Of a stretch of 64,000 nt of DNA, positions 34,159 to 42,440 are shown piece by piece; the first letter of the stretch is position 1; the number at the start of each line of letters is the position of its first letter. The notes beneath the pieces were generated by a model. That model was not told where the DNA came from and searched no databases. It saw only the letters and a list, made by a program, of their open reading frames with translations. A program made the translations under genes and the position numbers. Source of the DNA: Chitinophagaceae bacterium (GTDB lineage Bacteria > Bacteroidota > Bacteroidia > Chitinophagales > Chitinophagaceae); the NCBI GenBank assembly GCA_016720745.1, contig JADKKA010000019.1:124001-188000 (forward strand). The letters run 5' to 3'.

Positions 34159-35396
34159 TCAAATCCGCTGGTAACAAATGTAATATTTTTTAACAGTGTC
34201 CTTCAGGTTATGCTGTACGAGGGCATTATCCACTTCAGAAATATCCCGGATGCTTCCATCCTTGAACAGGATATTGATCCGTTCATCTCCCGGATCATAT
34301 GTGGTATTACTGGCTTCTCCGGTAAACACAAAATATTCGGCTTCCTCATAGCGGATACCCATGGCCGTGGCCACAGCAGCCCTTTTCTCCTGCACCTGCA
34401 CCGGATCGAATGGAGCCGCCTGTAATTTTACCTTCAGCAATTTTCGTTCCACCAGTGCCCGGCATAAGCCGGAAAGCACCCGGTCCTCATGTAATTGCCA
34501 GAACTTGATGGCGCCCATGAGATCATGATCATCCAATTGACAAAATTCAAAAAGCCATGGCTGCACCCCGCCCGCATCTTTTCACCGCCTTCCAGAAAAA
34601 TATTCAGAAAGGGTGATGGAGCTTTTGCTTTTATTTCCACCGCACGCTGCAATACTTTCTGCAGCATTTTTTCGGCACAGATCACGGTTTTATGGAGATA
34701 GACCTGCCAGTACATCAAACGGCGGCTGATCAGGAATTTTTCAATGGAATAGATGGCTTTTTCTTCCACCATCAGCTGGCCATCTTTCACGGCCAGCATT
34801 TTCAGGATCCGGTCATAACCAATCACTCCTTCCGCCACACCGGTAAAAAAACTATCGCGGTTCAGATAATCCATCCGGTCCACATCCAGCTGACCCGACA
34901 CCAGCTGGTGCAGAAATTGTTTTTCATATTGTCCCGTAAAAATGGCAATAGCGATATCCAGTTGTCCGCCAAATTCCTGGTTAAGCTGCTGCATCAGTAA
35001 AAGCGATATGTCTTCATGATGCACTTCTTTGATCAGTTCCTGTTCCAACGCATGCGAAAAAGGGCCATGACCAAGGTCGTGGAGCAGGATGGCGATTTTG
35101 GCACCCAGTTCTTCTTCAGTAGTAATGACCACTCCCTTGCTTTTTAATTCACTCAGCGCAATACACATCAGGTGGTAGGCACCCAGCGAGTGATGCAGGC
35201 GGGAATGTACTGCACCGGGATATACCAGGTGGGCAAAAGCCATCTGGTGAATATTCCGCAGACGCTGGTACACCGGGTGAGAAATAATATCAAGGATCAA
35301 CGGGTGATCGATGGTAATAAAACCATACACCGGGTCGTTGATGATCTTGCGGACAGCACTCATTGTTGCAATTGTGTTAAATAATGGGTTGGACAA
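34159..35396 (-). pseudogene. HD-domain phosphohydrolase (dGTPase-like), frameshifted
   Basis: A ~400-residue HD hydrolase split into two overlapping frames. The N-terminal part has the metal-binding His and Asp in SRLHHSLGAYH and LLHDLGHGPFSHALE and the downstream DYLNRDSFF. Its frame becomes nonsense after GGEKMRAG. The true C-terminal part (VQPWLFEFCQLDDHDLMGAIKFW onward) continues in another frame to the stop at 34159. The break sits in a run of four C (plus strand, about 34565-34568); adding one base restores a single protein. Homologues hydrolyse nucleotides or nucleotide-like substrates and often lie next to lpxD in Bacteroidota. A sequencing indel is at least as likely as a real mutation. 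Confidence 0.8.
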
Positions 35397-35472
35397 CCGG
35401 ACATAGCCCGGATTCCGGCTCAGTGATTATTTTTAAAACCTGGTAAGAATAACTGCAAATATTACACTTTTA

Positions 35473-36045
35473 GTGCTATTTGCCGGGACTGGTTTATGTC
35501 TCCGGGCACAAAGTAACGATTCGTTGCAATTGAAGGATATTCCCGTATTTGAACAGACCCGTTACCGTCATACCGGTATTGTAACCGGCTTTCATATTCA
35601 GCATAGTCTGCACAATGATGTGCCAACACTTCGTTATATGGAAATCGGACTGGCCAGTACGATCCATCAGTATGGAAGGCATGGACCGGTGTCAACTGGA
35701 CTTTATTTCGCCGAAGAGATCTATCCCGGTTCTGATCCGGTTTTTGGAACCAAGCTGGGTATATTTACGCACTTCCTGATTGATCTGGGTTTCTCGGCCG
35801 TTTTCTATACTGATTTTAAATACGGTAACTTTAAACTTCGACCGGAAATGGGAATTGGACTGGGGGATTTCAGAGCAGTAGTCGGCATCAATATTCCTAC
35901 CATCCGTAACAGGGATTTTTACCGGTTACAAAAAAACTACGGGCAGATCAGTTTTCAGTACTGCTGGCCCGTTAAAAAAACAAGAATAGGAACAGAACGG
36001 AGTTTTTATAAAGACCTGATTAAAAAGAAAACAGCATGGCAGTAG
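35473..36045 (+). CDS. Probable secreted or outer-membrane-associated protein, start uncertain
   Basis: About 190 residues. The first visible start is GTG, giving MLFAGTGLCLRAQ. In-frame hydrophobic codons continue upstream (TANITLLV) back to a stop at 35434 with no ATG, so the true signal peptide probably begins a few codons earlier at a rare start or a sequence error removed it. The mature part alternates hydrophobic and polar residues in strands (YRHTGIVTGFHIQHSL, GLYFAEEIYPGSDP, GIGLGDFRAVVGINIP), suggesting a small beta-barrel, perhaps eight strands. It ends overlapping the porX start by 10 bases, so the two are probably co-expressed. Family not recognised. Confidence 0.6.
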   Translation: MLFAGTGLCLRAQSNDSLQLKDIPVFEQTRYRHTGIVTGFHIQHSLHNDVPTLRYMEIGLASTIHQYGRHGPVSTGLYFAEEIYPGSDPVFGTKLGIFTHFLIDLGFSAVFYTDFKYGNFKLRPEMGIGLGDFRAVVGINIPTIRNRDFYRLQKNYGQISFQYCWPVKKTRIGTERSFYKDLIKKKTAWQ

Positions 36046-37635
36046 CAAAAATTATCTGGGTAGATGATGAAATTGAAAGTTTACAGTCGCAAAAAATGTT
36101 CCTGGAGAATAAAGGCTATGAGGTGCAGACTTTTACCAATGGCTTTGATGCCATTGATTATGTAAAGGAAAACCTGGTGGATGTGGTGCTTATTGATGAG
36201 TCAATGCCGGGTATCACCGGACTGGAAACCCTGGCCAAGATCAAAGAAATTAATCAGTCGCTTCCGGTGGTATTGATCACTAAAAATGAAACCGAAAACC
36301 TGATGGATGAAGCCATCGGATCACAGATCAGCGATTACCTGATCAAACCGGTGAATCCGAATCAGGTCTGGCTGAGTCTGAAGAAAATTATTGACAATAA
36401 AAGACTGGTGGCAGAAAAAACCACTACCGCTTACCAGCAGCAGTTTCGAAATTTGTTCATGGCTTTGAACAGTAATCCGGATTATAATGAGTGGATGGAT
36501 ATTTACAGAAAGCTGGTGTACTGGGAACTGGAGATGCAGAAAAGTGATAGTCCGGAAATGCAGGAAGTATTACAAAGTCAGAAAGGAGAAGCCAATACCG
36601 AATTTTTCAAATTTGTTTCCAGGAATTATGCCAGTTGGGTCAATCCCAAAAGCGTGGATGGACCGGTGATGAGCCATACCCTTTTTAAATTTAAAGTGCT
36701 GCCCCATGTGGAAAAGGGTAGTCCGCTTTTCTTTGTGCTGATCGATAATCTCCGGTTTGATCAATGGAAAGCCATACAACCCATATTTGCGGAAAGTTTC
36801 CGGATACTGGAGGAAGATAGTTTTTACAGTATACTGCCTACGGCCACCCAATATGCCAGGAATGCCATCTTTTCCGGTTTGTTGCCGGTAGATATTGAAA
36901 AACAATTTCCGGCTCAATGGAAAAATGATGATGAACAGGGAGGGAAGAACCTGCATGAAGAAGAATTTTTCCGTTCTCAGTTAAAACGATTAGGTAAAGG
37001 GCGATTTGAAAGTGTCTTATACCAAAGTATTGAATAACCAGGCCGGACTGGATCTGGTGAATAATATCCATAACCTGCTCAACAATGATCTGAATGTGAT
37101 CGTCTACAATTTTGTGGATATGCTGAGTCATGCGCGTACGGAAATGGAAGTGCTGAAAGAACTGGCAGGCGATGAAATGAGCTATCGGAGTATTACGGCC
37201 AGCTGGTTTGAACATTCACCCTTGCATCAGGCATTAAAGAAAATTGCGGATAAAAATATTCGCGTGGTACTGGCGACTGATCATGGCAGTGTACGGGTAA
37301 AAAACCCCTGTAAAGTAGTGGGTGATAAACAAACCACCACCAACCTGCGCTACAAGCATGGCCGTAACTTAAATTATGAAGCCAAAGAAGTACTGGCTTT
37401 CCGTGATCCGAGGGAAGCCGGTTTGCCGGTGCCTACCGTTAATTCCTCCTATATTTTCGCCAAGGAAGATGGTTTCCTTTGTTATCCCAATAACTATAAT
37501 CATTATGTCAACTACTACCGCAACACATTTCAGCATGGCGGGGTGAGTCTGGAAGAAATGATTGTGCCGGTGTGGGGAATAGCGAGCTTGCCCGCCGAAG
37601 CATGTGCGAAGGAGGGTGGGGAATGGGGCGATTGA
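36036..37635 (+). pseudogene. porX: PorX-type response regulator with PglZ domain, frameshifted, altered C-terminus
   Basis: PorX controls type IX secretion together with the kinase PorY. The REC domain has WVDDE near the start, phospho-acceptor Asp54 (VLIDESMPG) and the conserved Lys in LITKNE. A helical linker and a PglZ (alkaline-phosphatase-like) domain follow (FFVLIDNLRFDQW, NFVDMLSHARTEMEVL, VVLATDHGSVRVKNP). The frame breaks at a GGG run (36999-37001): removing one base joins KRLGKG to DLKVSYTKVLNN and restores a ~530-residue protein. The last ~16 residues (SLPAEACAKEGGEWGD) do not look like PorX; the DNA there resembles a dispersed palindromic element. Because the window encodes T9SS cargo, loss of PorX would be notable, but a sequencing indel is likely. 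Confidence 0.85.
37586..37612 (+). repeat. GC-rich imperfect palindrome at the porX 3' end
   Basis: GCTTGCCCGCCGAAGCATGT followed by GCGAAGGAGGG; resembles dispersed GC-rich palindromes (compare 56439-56464). It encodes the aberrant C-terminal tail of the porX frame. Confidence 0.45.
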
Positions 37636-37744
37636 AACTTCATCATTCTTAAATCATTTGTTCCTCTGTTCTTATTTCGGCGAGGGGTTGGGAGGTTATT
37701 TTTTATGTTGAATTTTAAATTTTGTATTTACCTGCTTTTCACAA

Positions 37745-37806
37745 AGTGACTCTCGACTCTCGACTCACGACTGCCGACTGCTGACTGCTGACTGCCGACT
37801 GAGTCT
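37745..37806 (-). repeat. AGTC word run abutting the DUF3857 gene stop
   Basis: On the minus strand: CAGTCGGCAGTCAGCAGTCA and so on, then GAGTCGAGAGTC. Ends 6 bases past the stop of the gene at 37812, in AGTC orientation on that gene's sense strand. Confidence 0.85.
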
Positions 37807-37811
37807 GACCT

Positions 37812-39764
37812 TTACTTCTTCTTTAACACAATCTGCTCCGCCACCATGGTATACATCCTGGTAAAAAAATCACGGATAGCCGGGTATTGCTCCGGGTCAA
37901 AAAGTGGTTCCATTACTTCCGTAATATTTGTAAAATAAATTGTGTTGTCAACAACCCGGATTGTCCTGGTAAAGATGATAGAGGAATCGGCCATTCGCAG
38001 CTTTACATTCTTTGGTTGAAAATCGATCTGGTAGGATGCAGGCAGGGTAATAGACATAGAGGTCAGCAGATACTGGCGGCTGTTGAAATCAATGGAAAAC
38101 CGGCGCGCTGAATCAGTAAAAGGGTTTTTTCGGAAACTGGACAAAAAGAACGGGTCCAGAAAAATGAAATCACCTGATGAAGAAGGTTCATGTGTAAATA
38201 CAAAAGATTCCATCAGCGGAGCCAGTTCGTCATCCTTGTCTGAAACTACGAGGCTGTCTATTTTGAGTTCTGTAAAATCTTTTTTAATGAACTCTTTTTC
38301 TTCTGCCTTTTCTTCCACTTTGGTTTTATCGCTTTCCAGTAATTTTTGCACTTTAGAGTGATCAAAGTAGCTGATATTGGCGCTGCCATTTATCCGGCCA
38401 TCCTCCGATAAGGCGGCATTGATATAAAGTATGGTCTTCAACAGGGGTCTGGAGTCTGTAACTAAAAACCAGTTAACGTTAGACGTATCCAGGCTAAGCA
38501 CATATCGGTTCAGGATATTGGCAGGCGGAATCTGGTAGGATTGGAATTGCTGGGTGCCATCGAGCAGATAGGTTTTCGATGAATCTTTGATCAGGATATC
38601 CACGCCGTTAAACTGGCTGAGGCTGAAAAAACTTTCATCTGCTCTTCCGTTCTCACGGGTGCTGATCAGGACCGGAAAGCTGGCGATACCGGATTGCCTA
38701 AGCAGGTTCAATAGGATGAGATTGATCTCTGCACTATTCCCGATTTTTTCTTTCCAGGCATCTGTCAGGCTTCCCGGATAAAAAGTCTGCATTTCATCCC
38801 ACTTTACTTGTTTTTTAACCTGTTGGCAGAGATAATTTATTTTAGCTTCCCGACTTTTCATTTTTCTGGCACTATCAATAACTGCTTCCGTGCCGGGAAT
38901 CGTTTTGTTTAACTGTTTTCCAAATTCTTCTGAATTGATGAGTAAACGGGCATATCGATGCCATCTGCTTTCGCCATTGATTAGTAGTTCTGAGTCTGGC
39001 AGGTTTGCCTGCACTGAAAATTCAACTCTTTGCAGATTATCTGCTACAGAGGTCATCATCTTTTCCGATTTGAAGGCAGGTACATGATGCAGCGCGTATT
39101 CCCTGGCCAATGAGGGGGCATAAAACGCGCCACCTCCTACTTCTTTGGTATTTACATTAATTGAATCAACACCCATTAACCGATTCTCAACACGTATGTT
39201 GTAGGGTATCGTGAGTTTAAAAAGGGATAATTGTGTTGGAATGATATCCTGAAAAAACCAGGGGTCAAGGTGCAGGGAATTCTTTTCCGTTTGTTCATAT
39301 TGGTATTCGATCACGCATCCCGCTTTCAGGTTTGGAAAAGTGAAACTGATTTTTTTGAAGGCATTATCCTGGTTGTTGCGGAAAATCTGATTTTTTTCCA
39401 CTTTCTCAGTGGTGACCCTGCCCGCTGCATCCTGGTAGTGGATATAGGCGTTGATATCAGATAGTTTAGTGCCTTTGATCCGGCTGATATAAGGAATAGC
39501 AATATTGGCATGTTGAAAACCACGGGGGTTAAAAATTTTGATTTTAACCCTACGAAGGGTTTTAATCTTAAACCCAAAATCGATAATTATTTCTTTTTCC
39601 TGATAATCCAGCAATTTCATGGCATCGGCACCCGGATCAATGGAACAGGTTTTCATTTCCAGCTCTTGCAGGATGGGTTGTCCAAAAGGAGGTAGTTGGC
39701 TTTGACCATACAATGATATGGCAGAAGTCATCCATAAAAAGGGCCATAGCAGGAATCTTTTCAC
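37812..39764 (-). CDS. Secreted DUF3857 / transglutaminase-like / DUF3858 protein
   Basis: 650 residues from a GTG start that gives a good signal peptide (MKRFLLWPFLWMTSAISLYG); upstream in-frame codons look non-coding. N-terminal DUF3857 beta domain (about 30-230) has the family feature CVIEYQYE and the stretch PWFFQDIIPTQLSLFKLTIP. A transglutaminase-like domain follows (about 265-400), but its usual catalytic Cys position reads GNSAEINLILLNLLRQSGI, Ser-Ala in place of Cys-x, so it is probably inactive. The C-terminal DUF3858-like region contains an acidic, Lys-rich patch near 470-520. Such proteins are common and poorly characterised in Bacteroidota. Single gene. Confidence 0.8.
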   Translation of the reverse strand: MKRFLLWPFLWMTSAISLYGQSQLPPFGQPILQELEMKTCSIDPGADAMKLLDYQEKEIIIDFGFKIKTLRRVKIKIFNPRGFQHANIAIPYISRIKGTKLSDINAYIHYQDAAGRVTTEKVEKNQIFRNNQDNAFKKISFTFPNLKAGCVIEYQYEQTEKNSLHLDPWFFQDIIPTQLSLFKLTIPYNIRVENRLMGVDSINVNTKEVGGGAFYAPSLAREYALHHVPAFKSEKMMTSVADNLQRVEFSVQANLPDSELLINGESRWHRYARLLINSEEFGKQLNKTIPGTEAVIDSARKMKSREAKINYLCQQVKKQVKWDEMQTFYPGSLTDAWKEKIGNSAEINLILLNLLRQSGIASFPVLISTRENGRADESFFSLSQFNGVDILIKDSSKTYLLDGTQQFQSYQIPPANILNRYVLSLDTSNVNWFLVTDSRPLLKTILYINAALSEDGRINGSANISYFDHSKVQKLLESDKTKVEEKAEEKEFIKKDFTELKIDSLVVSDKDDELAPLMESFVFTHEPSSSGDFIFLDPFFLSSFRKNPFTDSARRFSIDFNSRQYLLTSMSITLPASYQIDFQPKNVKLRMADSSIIFTRTIRVVDNTIYFTNITEVMEPLFDPEQYPAIRDFFTRMYTMVAEQIVLKKK

Positions 39765-40158
39765 CGGCTGTTTTGATGTCAATTTAAAAAAAAACAGAGA
39801 AATTTCCGCAGGTTCGTACAACCGGCCCCAATAGCTGTCGGGATTCCGTATTTCGGTTTTTCATACTTTGAGAAAACAACCCATTAAGGTTAGTATGTTG
39901 GAATCATCAACCACTTTCTTCCGGATTGCCGGTCTTTCCGACTTTCTGACTGACTGATAAACTGACCGACTGCCGACTGTAGACTGCTGACTGCCGACTG
40001 AACCGTGTATCGCTTGTGGATAACCAATCCCTCCCAATTCACCAACCACCCCGGTATTATTTTAATTTTGAGGGCCAGGACCCCGGCTAAGATTGCCGCT
40101 GTCCATTGTTTCCTGTTATTTGATTTTTGTTTCTTGTTTCTTTTTATTTTTTTAAAGC
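39765..40158. other. Gene-free divergent gap with repeats
   Basis: 394 bases between divergent genes, no supportable gene. Contains an AGTC/GACTG word run (39945-40005) and a TTTGTTTCTTG word run (about 40108-40150) ending just before the ATG at 40159. A clear -7 box is not visible for either gene. Confidence 0.5.
39945..40005 (-). repeat. AGTC word run (GACTG orientation on the plus strand)
   Basis: Plus strand GACTGACTGATAAACTGACC then GACTGCCGACTG units; complementary in sense to the runs at 3.9, 9.4 and 32.9 kb. Confidence 0.8.
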
Positions 40159-40434
40159 ATGAAATACACCCAGACGACCCTAGATAAATTAGAAGATATT
40201 CCCAAGGAATCCGGTTATGTGCTCCGGTACGAGCGGGGTACCTTTCAAAGTGGCTATTGCATTTTGGAACAAAAGAAAGTGGTGGTATTGAATAAATTCC
40301 TCCAGACAGAAGGAAGGATCAATACCCTGCTGGAACTCATTCCCCAACTCTCGATTAATACGGAGGTATTGTCAGGGGAATCCCAGAAATTATACGGGGA
40401 TGTGATGGCCCGACTGAAAGTTGTGGAAGATTAA
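40159..40434 (+). CDS. Small protein of unknown function
   Basis: 91 residues, MKYTQTTLDKLEDIPKESGY onward. No signal peptide, membrane segment or Cys. It has a predicted beta-hairpin (YVLRYERGTFQSGYCILEQKKVVVLN) then helices (TEGRINTLLELIPQL). The good start codon and codon use support a real gene. Family not recognised, though a compact fold like this is often conserved in Bacteroidota. It is 52 bases upstream of the broken MBL-fold hydrolase gene, same strand, so they may be co-transcribed. Confidence 0.65.
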   Translation: MKYTQTTLDKLEDIPKESGYVLRYERGTFQSGYCILEQKKVVVLNKFLQTEGRINTLLELIPQLSINTEVLSGESQKLYGDVMARLKVVED

Positions 40435-40486
40435 TTCCCTGCTGCAGGTGATACCGGGTAACTCATAAACCTGTTAACTTTACGAA

Positions 40487-41130
40487 GTGACCTGCCCCCC
40501 TCTTACGATTACATTTCTTGGAACTGGTACCAGCAGTGGTGTGCCCATGATCGGCTGCGATTGTGCCGTTTGTACTTCTGCTGATCCCCGCGATAACCGG
40601 CTTCGCTCCAGCATACTGGTGGAATCGGCAAAGACCACCCTGGTAGTGGATACCGGTCCGGATTTCAGGTACCAGATGCTGCGGCAAAAAGTAAAAAAAC
40701 TGGATGCGGTATTGTTTACTCATCCCCATAAGGATCACCTGGCCGGACTGGATGATATCCGCGCCTTTAACTTCTTCAGCAAAAAGCCCATTGATATTTA
40801 TGCCGACTCTTTAACCGAAGAAGCTGTGCGGCGCGATTTTTATTATGCCTTCACCGATACCAAGTATCCCGGTATCCCGGAACTCAATCTGAATACTATT
40901 TCAACAGAACCATTTGTGATAGGCGATATCCCGGTGATTCCCATCCAGGTCTGGCACCTGAAAATGCCTGTCATGGGTTTTCGCTTTGGGTCTTTTACTT
41001 ATATCACAGATGCCAACCGGAGTTTACCCACCTTTCTCACCAGATGGGATTACATGCGGAAATTGAATCCGAATTACCGGAACATATCCACCTGGCCTGG
41101 GATGGACTGAGGCTCGAAACGGGAGCTTAA
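40487..41130 (+). pseudogene. PhnP/RNase Z-like MBL-fold hydrolase with internal deletion
   Basis: Starts at a GTG with the family opening ITFLGTGTSSGVPMIGCDC. It has the metal motif HPHKDHLAGLDD (HxHxDH form) and continues normally to YITDANR. At that point homologues have about 43-45 more residues before FTHLSHQMGLHAE; here those codons are gone and the frame is shifted. Read in another frame the DNA continues FTHLSHQMGLHAEIESELPE ... LAWDGLRLETGA and stops at 41130, matching the normal family end. So roughly 130 bases plus a frame are missing near base 41020. The reading frame as given stops at 41110 with a nonsense tail. The reaction in related proteins is phosphodiester hydrolysis. Confidence 0.75.
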
Positions 41131-41149
41131 AAAAACACCATGCTAACAG

Positions 41150-41180
41150 TTGTTAGTTTCAAAAAAATTCCCCTACTTTG
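41150..41180 (+). promoter_or_regulatory. Candidate promoter for the acyl-CoA dehydrogenase gene
   Basis: TTG at 41150-41152, 21 bases, then TACTTTG at 41174-41180. This is the -33/-7 layout of Bacteroidota promoters with one spacer base missing in the -7 box. It gives a ~95-base leader that contains a stable hairpin. Confidence 0.45.
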
Positions 41181-41224
41181 CATAGCCTCTGATGCTTGCT
41201 TGCTATTCCCGATAGAGGTTCAAC

Positions 41225-41254
41225 ACTGTGCCACCCCTTAAGGAGTGGCACAGT
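41225..41254 (+). promoter_or_regulatory. Strong hairpin in the acyl-CoA dehydrogenase leader
   Basis: A perfect 10-base stem ACTGTGCCAC / GTGGCACAGT around CCCTTAAGGA, which can pair further within the loop. It lies 28 bases before the ATG and has no T-run, so it is not a classic terminator. It could be an mRNA structure or an operator for a dimeric repressor. Confidence 0.5.
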
Positions 41255-41282
41255 TATTACAGAAACCCCCACAAGGATTTTT

Positions 41283-42422
41283 ATGAATTTTCAGTCTTCC
41301 GAATTAACCCAGCAAGTAGCCCAAACAGCCCGTGATTTTGCCCGCCAGCAAATCAAGCCTTATGTAATGGAATGGGACGAAAGCCAGGAATTTCCTGTGA
41401 AGGTTTTTAGGGAAATGGGAAAGCTGGGATTAATGGGCGTGCTGGTTCCTGAGCAATACGGAGGCGCTAACCTTACCTATTTTGAATATAAGGCCATCAT
41501 TGAAGAAGTGGCCAAAGTCTGTGGATCAGTGGGCCTGAGTCTGGCTGCACATAATTCTTTATGCACCGGCCATATACTTCATTTCGGAAACGAAGAACAA
41601 AAGAAAAGATGGTTGCCCAAACTGGCCACGGCCGAATGGATCGGGGCATGGGGGTTAACCGAGGCCAATACCGGCAGTGATGCAGGGAATATGAAATGCA
41701 CGGCGGTAAAAGATGGTAATGACTGGGTGATCAATGGCACCAAGAACTGGATCACGCATGGTATTACCGGAGAACTGGCCGTGGTGATCTGCCGCACCGG
41801 TGAACCCCGCAGCAAAAACAATTCCACTGCCTTTGTAGTGGAAAGAGGGACGGCCGGTTTCAGTGGTGGCAAGAAAGAAAATAAACTGGGGATGCGGGCC
41901 AGCGAAACAGCAGAAATGATTTTTGACAATTGCCGGATTCCTGATAGCAATCGTCTGGGTGAAGTAGGCGATGGTTTTAAACAGGCCATGAAAGTACTCG
42001 ATGGCGGAAGAATCTCCATTGCCTCTCTTTCATTGGGTATTGCCAAAGGTGCTTATGAAGCAGCCCAGCAGTATTCTCAGGAACGTTACCAGTTTGATCA
42101 GCCGATCTGTAATTTTCAGGGTATCTCTTTCAAATTGGCCGATATGGCTACAGAAATTGCAGCCGCCGACCTGCTCACTTTGCAGGCCTGTGATCTGAAA
42201 GAAAGAAAATTACCCATGACCAAGGAAGCCGCCATGGCCAAATACTATGCCAGTGAAGTAGCTGTAAAAGTGGCGAATGATGCCGTGCAGATTTTTGGCG
42301 GTTATGGTTATACCAAGGATTTCCCCGTCGAAAAATTTTACCGCGATGCCAAACTCTGCACCATCGGCGAAGGCACGAGTGAGATACAGAAGATTGTGAT
42401 CAGTCGGGAAGTGTTGAAGTGA
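41283..42422 (+). CDS. Acyl-CoA dehydrogenase
   Basis: 379 residues from the ATG giving MNFQSSELTQQVAQ; the upstream in-frame extension is leader. An FAD enzyme that makes the trans-2-enoyl-CoA in fatty acid or branched amino acid breakdown. Family signatures: WGLTEANTGSDAGNMKCTA and QIFGGYGYTKDFPVEKFYRDAK, with the catalytic Glu expected in IGEGTSEIQ. This pattern fits short-chain/butyryl-type enzymes; exact substrate not decidable. It converges on the acyl-CoA carboxylase operon with only 18 bases between stops, which suggests a shared catabolic theme (for example leucine/isovaleryl or propionyl routes). Confidence 0.93.
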   Translation: MNFQSSELTQQVAQTARDFARQQIKPYVMEWDESQEFPVKVFREMGKLGLMGVLVPEQYGGANLTYFEYKAIIEEVAKVCGSVGLSLAAHNSLCTGHILHFGNEEQKKRWLPKLATAEWIGAWGLTEANTGSDAGNMKCTAVKDGNDWVINGTKNWITHGITGELAVVICRTGEPRSKNNSTAFVVERGTAGFSGGKKENKLGMRASETAEMIFDNCRIPDSNRLGEVGDGFKQAMKVLDGGRISIASLSLGIAKGAYEAAQQYSQERYQFDQPICNFQGISFKLADMATEIAAADLLTLQACDLKERKLPMTKEAAMAKYYASEVAVKVANDAVQIFGGYGYTKDFPVEKFYRDAKLCTIGEGTSEIQKIVISREVLK

Positions 42423-42440
42423 TAAGTCCTGTGAAGGAAG

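Noticed and set aside
36995..37040. Programmed ribosomal frameshift in porX
   Set aside because: A +1 change is needed and no in-frame slippery heptamer or known +1 signal is visible; similar homopolymer indels occur in nearby genes, which favours an error.
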